Source of the DNA: a virus
Length of the DNA: 29,016 bases
Strand: one strand, 5' to 3'
IMG/VR virus record: IMGVR_UViG_3300018067_000024
Span: 1 to 29,016 of that record
Part shown: positions 6,499 through 11,930 of the stretch, piece after piece
Numbering within the stretch: the stretch's first letter is position 1
Layout: every line of letters begins with the position of its first letter
Program-made: the position numbers and the translations under genes
Notes under the pieces: generated by a model
Database searches by the model: none
What the model saw: only the letters and a program-made list of their open reading frames with translations
Told to the model about the DNA's origin: nothing

Positions 6499-7569
6499 TT
6501 AGGGAATTTGAGCTGGAGCTGGTGTTGTTACTGGGATTGCCTCTGGTGTCGGGGTTGCTGTTGGGATTGCTGGAGGAGCCACTGCTGGCACTGCTTCTTG
6601 GACTATTACGACTGGCAGTACCTCTGGCGTAGTTGTAGCAGCCACAGTGGGAACGAGGGTGGGTGTAACTGTGGGAACCACAGTTGGGACGATGGTAGCG
6701 GTCGGAACTACGGTTGCCAAGTGCTGGTCACAGATATGAGGTAATAGTGGCATCTCGCCACCCTGAGCAACGGCCTTGGGGACGTCATTGCTGCGGCGAA
6801 TTTCCCACATCTGGTTGGCGGGTTCGTAGTGGCAGTACTCACTCAGAGTAGAACCACCTCCTGATCCGCCACTTCCTCCACCGCCTCCTGTGCTTGAAGC
6901 ACTAGGCTGTTCTCCGCCTGCTGTACCGCCTGGAACGCTAAACTGTCCAGGTACTCCACCTGGGCTGCTGGCAGGATTTATATTGCAGTCAGGGCACCCA
7001 CCACCCGAACCTCCACCTCCTGTAGGTGTTGGTGCGGTTGTGATCGGGGTTGGTAAACTCTGTCCACCTGGCCCACAGTCTGGGCATGGCACTGGCGTGT
7101 TGGCTGGTGGAGTGTTAGTGGCCGCAGCCGTTGGTATCGGTGTCGCCGTAGCAGGAGTCGGTGTAGTTCCGAACTGACCTGATGGCGGCGGTGTGTTAGT
7201 TGGCGGGACCGAAGTTGGTGTTCCTCCGCCACCCGATCCTGGTGTTGATGTTGGCGGAATTGATGTCGGCGTGTTGATTGGCGTATTGGTTGGAGCCGAC
7301 GTGTTGGTAGGACCAGGAGTACTTGTCGGTGCTACCCAGGTTGGTGTTGTTTCAGGGGTAGCTGTTTTGGTCTTTGTAGGGTAGGGAGTTTTTGTGGCCT
7401 GACAGTAGTAATCCCAATCTTCGTAGCAGGCTGAATAAGTTTCTTCGTCCTCGTCAGTGGTGTGTGCTTTTGCTGGTGTCGCAACAGCGGTAGTTATGAG
7501 TGGGACGAGGAGTGCAAGTAGCATTCCTCCGACCAACAAGAACCACCAAGGGATAGTGCGCTTGATCAT
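6499..7569 (-). CDS. Secreted or membrane-anchored Thr/Pro- and Gly-rich stalk protein
   Basis: 356 residues. The ATG at 7569 has GAGGATC just upstream. Residues about 6-32 (W-W-F-L-L-V-G-G-M-L-L-A-L-L-V-P-L) are a signal peptide or anchor, ending near A-K-A-H. A short Cys-containing segment follows (Y-S-A-C-Y-E-D-W-D-Y-Y-C), then P-T-N-T-P, T-S-T-P-G linkers and Gly-rich stretches. Two C-P-D-C motifs lie in the Gly-rich part. A small globular-looking island comes next (C-H-Y-E-P-A-N-Q-M-W-E-I-R-R, then H-I-C-D-Q-H-L), and then more T-P-T repeats to the end. It has the style of Chloroflexota surface proteins and parallels the stalk protein at 4926-6053, though encoded on the other strand. Function is unknown. 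The C-P-D-C pairs could bind metal or form disulphides. Confidence 0.7.
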   Translation of the reverse strand: MIKRTIPWWFLLVGGMLLALLVPLITTAVATPAKAHTTDEDEETYSACYEDWDYYCQATKTPYPTKTKTATPETTPTWVAPTSTPGPTNTSAPTNTPINTPTSIPPTSTPGSGGGGTPTSVPPTNTPPPSGQFGTTPTPATATPIPTAAATNTPPANTPVPCPDCGPGGQSLPTPITTAPTPTGGGGSGGGCPDCNINPASSPGGVPGQFSVPGGTAGGEQPSASSTGGGGGSGGSGGGSTLSEYCHYEPANQMWEIRRSNDVPKAVAQGGEMPLLPHICDQHLATVVPTATIVPTVVPTVTPTLVPTVAATTTPEVLPVVIVQEAVPAVAPPAIPTATPTPEAIPVTTPAPAQIP

Positions 7570-7584
7570 TGGATCCTCGTAAAA

Positions 7585-7617
7585 AGAAACCCCCTGTGGA
7601 TGTCCTACACAGGGGGT
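7585..7617 (-). terminator. Terminator between the 50-aa ORF and the stalk gene
   Basis: A perfect 10-bp stem, ACCCCCTGTG (7589-7598) with CACAGGGGGT (7608-7617). On the minus strand it is followed by UUUCUUUUU. The plus strand also has CTCTTTT, so it could act in both directions. Because no separate promoter is obvious for the stalk gene at 7569, this may work as a partial terminator with read-through. Confidence 0.75.
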
Positions 7618-7626
7618 CTCTTTTAC

Positions 7627-7779
7627 CTACGGCTTGGGTGCGGGTTGGGGCTGCGTCGGCGGGTTTGGCTCAGCAGGCGGAGTTGTTGGCTCCTGCTGCT
7701 CGCCTGGCCTCGGCTGCGCCGGCTTCTCACCCGGCTCTCGAGGATCCCGTGGATCCCGAGGCTCCTGTGGACTTGACAT
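7627..7779 (-). CDS. 50-residue Pro-rich charged peptide
   Basis: The ATG at 7779 has a very strong ribosome site (AAGGGAAGGAGGGAGC) just upstream, and the TAG is at 7627-7629. The sequence is almost wholly disordered: it opens with S-S-P-Q-E-P then R-D-P-R-D-P-R-E-P-G, continues with E-K-P-A-Q-P-R-P-G-E-Q-Q-E-P and ends in P-N-P-P-T-Q-P-Q-P-A-P-K-P. There is no Cys or Trp and no membrane segment. It is flanked by its own promoter and structured leader upstream and a terminator downstream, so it looks like a dedicated single-gene unit. The family is not recognised. A small phage protein that binds a host target is one possibility. Confidence 0.65.
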   Translation of the reverse strand: MSSPQEPRDPRDPREPGEKPAQPRPGEQQEPTTPPAEPNPPTQPQPAPKP

Positions 7780-7804
7780 ATGCTCCCTCCTTCCCTTGAA
7801 AGTA

Positions 7805-7941
7805 GAGTTAGCAGGCTACTTGCGACGTTTGTGACAACACCGCCACCCACTGGATTAAACTGCCGCTCGACAATCCAATCGCCTCACCGCCGTAGGCCCA
7901 CCCCGTATGCAGACCTACAGTCACCCTCGCCTGCTAACTCC
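7805..7941 (-). ncRNA. Structured 5' leader RNA of the 50-aa ORF
   Basis: Read on the minus strand, the segment begins at the predicted transcript start. It can form a closing helix of 12 perfect pairs (7929-7940 with 7805-7816). Nested inside without conflict are a 5-bp helix (7920-7924 with 7831-7835), a hairpin UGUAGG/CCUACG (7914-7919 with 7891-7896) and an 8-bp hairpin AUUGGAUU/AAUCCAGU (7872-7879 with 7849-7856, one G-U). The ribosome site lies just after the closing helix. No reading frame of note fills it. It does not match a tRNA or any riboswitch I know. It could be a cis-regulatory leader or a free small RNA. Confidence 0.5.
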
Positions 7942-7947
7942 AGCGTA

Positions 7948-7976
7948 AGTGTAGCAAACAAAAACCCCGCTAGCAA
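7948..7976 (-). promoter_or_regulatory. Promoter for the structured leader and 50-aa ORF
   Basis: On the minus strand: TTGCTA (7971-7976), 17-bp spacer ending in GTTTGC, then TACACT (7948-7953). The predicted start is about 7940-7941. The same -35, spacer length and GTTTGC-TACA core occur at the helicase promoter (10826-10854). The -35 lies inside the stem of the preceding terminator. Confidence 0.7.
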
Positions 7977-7988
7977 TCACTAGCGGGG
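7956..7988 (-). terminator. Terminator of the acidic/basic histone-like gene
   Basis: A perfect 9-bp stem, CCCCGCTAG (7965-7973) with CTAGCGGGG (7980-7988), six-base loop. On the minus strand it is followed by UUUUUGUUU. It lies 22 bases after the stop at 8011. Confidence 0.85.
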
Positions 7989-8010
7989 CTTGAAACTAGT
8001 CGGAACGATG

Positions 8011-8460
8011 TTAGCCAGAAAGCGTGTAGCTATCAGCCTCTTCGTCGATCTCCACGTCGAAACCCTTGCTCTTGAGGAACTTGGCGTAGAAAGCGACATC
8101 GAAGTTCTTGTAGTTCTTGGCGTCTGAAAGCTCTTCGATACCCTTCTTACTGGCGAAGCCGGCGGCACGCTTCTTGATCTCTGCCGAGGTACCACCCCTC
8201 TTCATTGCCCGCATGATGAAGTCTCTCATGCTGTTGGCATTAGGGGTGTAGGAACCTTCTTCAGCATCGGCCTTGGCGACAGTCTTCTTGACAGCACCGT
8301 TGGTCTTGGCAACGCCGTTGGTCTTGGACTTGGCGATAGGAGCAGCAGCCTTCTTCTTGCTCGAGACTACGACTACCTCTTCCTCTTCGTCATCCTCATC
8401 CTCGTCTTCGACCACGGGCTTGCGAGACGCCTTGACAGGCGTAACTTTTTTGGTTGGCAT
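8011..8460 (-). CDS. Histone-like hypothetical with acidic and Lys-rich linker and C-terminal helical domain
   Basis: 149 residues. I start at the ATG at 8460 (M-P-T-K-K-V-T-P-V-K), which has AAGGAG eight bases upstream; a longer open frame upstream runs through the promoter. Residues 1-15 are basic, about 16-30 are a block of Asp/Glu, and about 33-65 are a Lys/Ala/Thr linker reminiscent of histone H1 tails. The C-terminal 75 residues look folded and helical (M-R-D-F-I-M-R-A-M-K-R-G-G-T-S-A-E-I-K-K-R-A), like a small winged-helix or helix-turn-helix domain, with F-Y-A-K-F-L-K-S-K-G-F-D-V. A DNA- or chromatin-like packing or regulatory role is inferred. No named family is recognised. Confidence 0.75.
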   Translation of the reverse strand: MPTKKVTPVKASRKPVVEDEDEDDEEEEVVVVSSKKKAAAPIAKSKTNGVAKTNGAVKKTVAKADAEEGSYTPNANSMRDFIMRAMKRGGTSAEIKKRAAGFASKKGIEELSDAKNYKNFDVAFYAKFLKSKGFDVEIDEEADSYTLSG

Positions 8461-8474
8461 TTCGATTCTCCTTA

Positions 8475-8521
8475 GCAACCACAATAGATTGGGAAGTCCG
8501 ATTTCCCTGATAATCGGTTGC
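8475..8521 (-). promoter_or_regulatory. 5' UTR with two mutually exclusive helices
   Basis: In the predicted leader of the 8460 gene, GCAACC (8475-8480) can pair with GGTTGC (8516-8521), next to the AAGGAG ribosome site (8468-8473). Alternatively CCGATT (8498-8503) can pair with AATCGG (8512-8517). The two share bases 8516-8517, so they compete. Confidence 0.3.
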
Positions 8522-8532
8522 TGCACAAAAGC

Positions 8533-8561
8533 ACTATAGCACGGACGGTTCTGGGGTGCAA
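8533..8561 (-). promoter_or_regulatory. Promoter of the 8460 gene
   Basis: On the minus strand: TTGCAC (8556-8561), 17-bp spacer, TATAGT (8533-8538) with an extended TGC before it. The predicted start near 8526 gives a leader of about 65 bases. The -35 lies just inside the end of the preceding small gene. Confidence 0.7.
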
Positions 8562-8564
8562 GCT

Positions 8565-8705
8565 TTATTTTTCTTCGCGCGGAGGTCCTTGTGAAGGTAG
8601 AAGTGGATCCTCCCAGGGCTCCAGGCCAGACATCTTCTCCAAGAACAGGTACAGGCCCACGGTCATGCCTATACCGCACAGAACACCTAGGAGGAATATC
8701 ATCAT
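8565..8705 (-). CDS. Small single-span membrane protein
   Basis: 46 residues. The ATG at 8705 overlaps the stop of the upstream minus-strand gene (ATGA), and the frame ends in TAA at 8565-8567. Residues 2-22 (M-I-F-L-L-G-V-L-C-G-I-G-M-T-V-G-L-Y-L-F) form one membrane helix. The C-terminal half is acidic and Pro-rich (E-P-W-E-D-P, G-P-P-R-E-E-K). It is the last gene of the helicase transcription unit. The family is not recognised. Phage operons often end with such small membrane proteins, and their roles range from superinfection exclusion to unknown. Confidence 0.6.
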   Translation of the reverse strand: MMIFLLGVLCGIGMTVGLYLFLEKMSGLEPWEDPLLPSQGPPREEK

Positions 8706-8932
8706 GGCTTCTTGTATTCCCCTGCCCTCTTATTGGCCTCGCGCTCTACTACATCGAACAGGCGTTTATATGCTTCCGCAGATGTTTCCCCTTCTCGCTT
8801 GGTACCTTCTGCCCAAGACTCTACGCGCAAGCTCTGATACTCGCCCATGTTGAGGGTAACCCCAAAGCTTACGCCTATGCGATCCCCAATATCGATGGGG
8901 CTAATCTTCTTGATCGTCGTGTCCCGTGGCAT
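8702..8932 (-). CDS. Hypothetical protein in helicase operon
   Basis: 76 residues from an ATG at 8932, overlapping the preceding minus-strand gene by 32 bases. The N-terminal half looks beta (I-G-D-R-I-G-V-S-F-G-V-T-L-N-M-G-E-Y-Q-S-L-R-V). The C-terminal half is an amphipathic helix (A-E-A-Y-K-R-L-F-D-V-V-E-R-E-A-N-K-R). This arrangement of a short beta-hairpin plus a Tyr/Lys helix is common in small phage proteins of replication operons. I recognise no family and no active-site motif. Confidence 0.65.
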   Translation of the reverse strand: MPRDTTIKKISPIDIGDRIGVSFGVTLNMGEYQSLRVESWAEGTKREGETSAEAYKRLFDVVEREANKRAGEYKKP

Positions 8933-9329
8933 TCTTCAACCCAACTATGTAAGACTTGTGCGTCTGTAGTGTGCTGACACCTTCGATGTCTTCGATGGTT
9001 AGTATACCATCCCGCATAAGCTGGAAGATTGCCTCGTCGCTGCGCACCTCGGTAGGAACAATGGTGAACACCAGTTCCTCAGGTATGCGCTTGCGCTTCA
9101 ACAATGCCTTCAGCGATTCGTTGTTCCAGATCTGCGTAGTACCCTGCCGCTTTTGCCACTTGGTACCAGTTTCAGGGTCTACGACGTCTGTAAGGTTGCG
9201 TCTTTCGTAGTAGGATATGACTGCTGCGTTGATGTTGTCTATACTGCGAGTAAGCTTCTTTCGCTTCTCGTCCAGGGTAAACCTAAGACGCAACCAGCCT
9301 AGTAGCTCGGCCCGATCCTTGACTTTCAC
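8901..9329 (-). CDS. Hypothetical protein in helicase operon
   Basis: 142 residues from a GTG at 9329, inside the last 47 bases of the helicase gene; a TTG further in is a weaker alternative. The N-terminal part is a basic helix (L-R-F-T-L-D-E-K-R-K-K-L-T-R-S-I). A middle segment follows with D-P-E-T-G-T-K-W-Q-K-R-Q-G and W-N-N-E-S-L-K-A-L-L-K-R-K, then I-V-P-T-E-V-R-S-D-E-A-I. It is soluble, with no Cys cluster. It is co-directional with the helicase and presumably co-transcribed, so a replication accessory role is possible. I do not recognise the family. Confidence 0.65.
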   Translation of the reverse strand: MKVKDRAELLGWLRLRFTLDEKRKKLTRSIDNINAAVISYYERRNLTDVVDPETGTKWQKRQGTTQIWNNESLKALLKRKRIPEELVFTIVPTEVRSDEAIFQLMRDGILTIEDIEGVSTLQTHKSYIVGLKNATGHDDQED

Positions 9330-10812
9330 GTATAATCTCTAGCTCCATTTCTGCGTAGGCTTTTCTTCTTTCGTACCACTGGCTAACGAGGACCCTCGGG
9401 ACATCCACGTAATCGCGGACGATAACGTCTCTCTTTCTGGGATGGACACGTTGAATTCGTCCAACTTGCTGCGCAATCTTGCCTTGAGCCCGCGAGGGAA
9501 ACACAAGGTGGAGTCTGTCGAGCCTTGGGATATCCAATCCCTCATCTGCCAGTTTTGTTCCAAATAGAACGCGCAAAGTGCCTTCTCTAGCTGCTGAGAT
9601 AGCCCCTTGCCTTTCTTTCTTTGTACGGCTAATATTGCGTGTGACACGTCCATAGCTATCCTTTTTAGTTCCTCCGGCGATAAGGAGCTCTTGGGAAATG
9701 TCAGGCCGACGCGACCTGAGAGTGCTTGCCAGGAGTGCGAGGTGGTCGATTTGCTGAGATAGGACAAGTTGGACGTGGTCGCCGCTGTCGTGGTCTGCGA
9801 TGATGTTCTCGATGATCTGGTCATTCCTTCGTCTATCATTGATCAGAGAACGCACCATATTGTGCCATTGGCGCATGTTAGTATAAGGGTAGTTGAACCC
9901 TGTGTCGTGGACCATCACGACAGGGTCTACAATGAGTCCTGCGCGCTTTAGTGCCCTACGCTCGACCTTTGCTATTACCGGCCCACAGATGGCGTACAGA
10001 AGCCCTTGCAGATTGTCTTCTCGTCTGGGGGTAGCCGTGGCTCCAAAGCGGTAGTACGCGGGAAACTGCGTCATCACTTCTTGGAAGCACTGTGCGGGAC
10101 AGTGGTGTGCTTCGTCCAGTATGATGCATCCCCACATGTTCACAAACTCAGGAGTAAGCTCTCTACGCGCCAGCGTCATTACACTAGCCAGCGTGATTTG
10201 CTTTATATCGTAGACATCCCCTTGGATAAGTCCGGGTTCATAGCCAAGAAGATCGCGGCAATAATCTTGCCATTGCTTGAGAAGATCATCTGTATGAGCC
10301 AGAATGATTGTGGGCTGTCCAAGCTCCGCAACGACATATAGCAGCATGACCGTTTTCCCAGAACCGCATGGTGCCTCGAGTACACCCTGATGTCCATAGT
10401 CATCATGCAATAGGTCCCGAACCGCAGGTTTCTGCGGTTCCCATAATTCTATGTCATGGGGTAGTGGCTTGGGATCGAACGTAACACGCAGGTCTTCCCA
10501 CTCTACGTCAATCTCTAGCTCATTGCACAGCTTCTCAAACTCGGGAACAAACTCTCTCGCGATGTAGTATCCAGACCCGTCTTCACTTGTCTCGATCCCA
10601 TATATGTATCGCGGGAGTTCATTCCATGTACCTGAACTCTTGTTGTATGTGCTGGTGCTCAGTTGTCTAAAAACGCGGTCTTTGTATTCGGGATTCTCCC
10701 ACGTTAGGTGCGACATGAGTGTCTGGTATAATGGTCGCGGTATCTCGTCTCTTGGGACGAACAGTCTTCCCCCAACCGTCGCATGGATGATTTGCCTAGA
10801 TTGTCTGGCCAT
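9283..10812 (-). CDS. SF2 DEAH-type helicase (XPB/UvsW-like)
   Basis: 509 residues. I start at the ATG at 10812 (M-A-R-Q-S-R-Q); the longer frame would use a TTG that is part of the promoter -35. An N-terminal domain of about 130 residues resembles the XPB-type damage-recognition region. Then come Walker A A-P-C-G-S-G-K-T (about 147-154), motif Ia I-L-A-H-T, DEAH at about 233-236, motif III F-G-A-T-A-T-P-R-R, motif V F-G-T-K-L-A-D-E-G-L-D-I-P and motif VI Q-Q-V-G-R-I-Q-R. These are all motifs of an ATP-driven SF2 helicase. In phages such enzymes remodel forks and recombination intermediates, as T4 UvsW does. It heads a minus-strand operon with its own promoter. Confidence 0.88.
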   Translation of the reverse strand: MARQSRQIIHATVGGRLFVPRDEIPRPLYQTLMSHLTWENPEYKDRVFRQLSTSTYNKSSGTWNELPRYIYGIETSEDGSGYYIAREFVPEFEKLCNELEIDVEWEDLRVTFDPKPLPHDIELWEPQKPAVRDLLHDDYGHQGVLEAPCGSGKTVMLLYVVAELGQPTIILAHTDDLLKQWQDYCRDLLGYEPGLIQGDVYDIKQITLASVMTLARRELTPEFVNMWGCIILDEAHHCPAQCFQEVMTQFPAYYRFGATATPRREDNLQGLLYAICGPVIAKVERRALKRAGLIVDPVVMVHDTGFNYPYTNMRQWHNMVRSLINDRRRNDQIIENIIADHDSGDHVQLVLSQQIDHLALLASTLRSRRPDISQELLIAGGTKKDSYGRVTRNISRTKKERQGAISAAREGTLRVLFGTKLADEGLDIPRLDRLHLVFPSRAQGKIAQQVGRIQRVHPRKRDVIVRDYVDVPRVLVSQWYERRKAYAEMELEIIRESQGSGRATRLVAS

Positions 10813-10825
10813 TGGTGTACCTTTT

Positions 10826-10854
10826 ATTGTAGCAAACCAAATGTCCCGTAGCAA
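10826..10854 (-). promoter_or_regulatory. Promoter of the SF2 helicase operon
   Basis: On the minus strand: TTGCTA (10849-10854), a 17-bp spacer ending in GTTTGC, then TACAAT (10826-10831). The predicted start is about 10819, leaving a leader of only six or seven bases before the ATG at 10812, with AAAGG partly upstream of it. It is back to back with the plus-strand promoter at 10912. Confidence 0.75.
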
Positions 10855-10911
10855 TCTATAACTTAGACGTCTAATCTACTTTGTTTTGATATGGCTAGGA
10901 ACGTCGTAACT

Positions 10912-10919
10912 GCTATACT
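10912..10919 (+). promoter_or_regulatory. Extended -10 promoter upstream of the initiator gene
   Basis: TGC-TATACT at 10911-10919 without a good -35. The run TATACTGTGGGGT followed closely by GCAAAAAGA is repeated before the helicase gene at 11887-11911. The predicted start (about 10926) lies within two bases of a GTG at 10928. Confidence 0.5.
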
Positions 10920-10927
10920 GTGGGGTT

Positions 10928-10963
10928 GTGCAAAAAGAGGGTAAGCGGGTCTCTGGTCTATGA
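10928..10963 (+). CDS. Leaderless mini-ORF coupled to the initiator gene
   Basis: GTG at 10928 opens an 11-codon frame (M-Q-K-E-G-K-R-V-S-G-L) whose TGA overlaps the ATG of the next gene as ATGA. It starts at or within two bases of the predicted transcript start. A parallel arrangement precedes the helicase gene. It may be a leader that delivers ribosomes to the downstream start. Translation is inferred only. Confidence 0.35.
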   Translation: MQKEGKRVSGL

Positions 10964-11859
10964 CTAAGAACCAACGTCTCGTGCTGGTATGGCTGAAGGA
11001 AAACAGCAGCCAGTCTGGAGTTATCCGGTGCAGTAACAGCCGGATAGCAGAGGTTTTCGGATGGTCACAGCCGTATGCCCAGAAGATACTGAGCAATATG
11101 GTCAGCATGGGTTACCTGGCAGAGCTTCTTAAAGGGGCCGGGCACCGACCAACGAAATACAAAGTCTTGTCTCCTAGGGACAATCTTTCTAGCCATAATA
11201 ACCCCCTCCCCCTACCTTTAGGTAGGGGTAATAAAACGAGCAAGCGCGAGGGCGTGTTTGGGAGTGCGCGTATACGTGTAGCGAATGATGAAGGTTCTCT
11301 ACCTCTTCCTCAGTCACGGCGGGTAAACCGTGACGGCCCCATGAAAAAGTTTCGTGAGAAATGGGACCAGGTGAGTAAGTGGGGACCCACAGACATCGTT
11401 TGTTATTATCGTTGGCTGTACCATACAAGATTTGGCGAAATGCCAGAGGTAGACTGGTCTATCTGCTGTGGCACAGCCAGATCGTTGATGAAGCGTCTTG
11501 GCAGTTCTAAGTCTGTAAAGCGATACCTGCAGATTGCTTTCAGTATCATACGCTTCAAACCTCAGGGTCTCAATTCGCTCTACCACAGTACCCTTTATGA
11601 ACAGGTGCGGCAACATTGGGAAGATGATGAGGATCTGTGGGATGATTACCATGACGATTGGGTCTTTCCTTGGTGCAAGCAAAAGATGCTCGAGCGTTCT
11701 CGGGAGATGAACCGAGTGTACATGCAGCATCTGTGGGATGTATCGCGTACTCCAGAGCATCAAGCTCGGATGGAAAAACAACGACAAGAGAGACTGCATA
11801 AGGTCATGTTTCAGAATATGAAAGATAATTGGGAATTGTACTCGGAAGTCCGTCGCTAG
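10960..11859 (+). CDS. Replication initiator or helicase-loader-like protein with N-terminal winged helix
   Basis: 299 residues. Residues about 1-65 form a winged-helix-like domain (N-Q-R-L-V-L-V-W-L-K-E-N, then S-N-S-R-I-A-E-V-F-G-W-S and a recognition-helix-like Y-A-Q-K-I-L-S-N-M-V-S-M-G-Y-L). A low-complexity linker of about 60 residues follows (N-N-P-L-P-L-P-L-G-R-G-N). A C-terminal helical domain comes last, with many aromatic residues. It directly precedes the DnaB-type helicase gene, as do lambda O and DnaD-like loaders, and its domain order fits. The linker DNA holds several inverted repeats. No ATPase motif is present, so it would bind DNA or helicase and not act as an AAA+ loader. 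The role is inferred from context. Confidence 0.6.
   Translation: MTKNQRLVLVWLKENSSQSGVIRCSNSRIAEVFGWSQPYAQKILSNMVSMGYLAELLKGAGHRPTKYKVLSPRDNLSSHNNPLPLPLGRGNKTSKREGVFGSARIRVANDEGSLPLPQSRRVNRDGPMKKFREKWDQVSKWGPTDIVCYYRWLYHTRFGEMPEVDWSICCGTARSLMKRLGSSKSVKRYLQIAFSIIRFKPQGLNSLYHSTLYEQVRQHWEDDEDLWDDYHDDWVFPWCKQKMLERSREMNRVYMQHLWDVSRTPEHQARMEKQRQERLHKVMFQNMKDNWELYSEVRR
11205..11336. other. Inverted-repeat cluster inside the initiator gene, candidate origin
   Basis: Within the linker-coding part lie CCCCTACC/GGTAGGGG (11209-11216 with 11221-11228, 4-base loop), the palindrome CGTATACG (11269-11276) and GTCACGG/CCGTGAC (11313-11319 with 11328-11334). Lambdoid origins lie in the same place within gene O. 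No clear iterons are visible. Confidence 0.3.
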
Positions 11860-11863
11860 TGGC

Positions 11864-11892
11864 TGGCATCCCAGGTTTGGGACTGGTATACT
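11864..11892 (+). promoter_or_regulatory. Promoter upstream of the replicative helicase gene
   Basis: TGGCAT (11864-11869), 17-bp spacer, TATACT (11887-11892) with an extended TGG. It is followed by GTGGGGTGCAGCAAAAAGA, which repeats the sequence after the promoter at 10912. It lies just after the end of the initiator gene. Confidence 0.55.
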
Positions 11893-11897
11893 GTGGG

Positions 11898-11930
11898 GTG
11901 CAGCAAAAAGACCTAATGTGGGGTACGTAG
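11898..11930 (+). CDS. Leaderless mini-ORF coupled to the helicase gene
   Basis: GTG at 11898, five bases after the -10, opens a 10-codon frame (M-Q-Q-K-D-L-M-W-G-T). Its TAG overlaps the GTG start of the helicase gene (TAGTG at 11928-11932). It mirrors the mini-ORF at 10928. Expression is inferred. Confidence 0.35.
   Translation: MQQKDLMWGT

Noticed and set aside
6890-7384. Plus-strand Gly/Pro/Val frames opposite the minus-strand stalk gene
   Set aside because: These are low-complexity complements of the real stalk gene, with no promoter or ribosome site.
8461-8679. N-terminal extension of the histone-like protein
   Set aside because: It would run through the promoter and the 5' leader. 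The ATG at 8460 has its own ribosome site.
10813-10854. TTG start giving 14 extra residues to the SF2 helicase
   Set aside because: The TTG is part of the -35 box and the transcript would begin after it.
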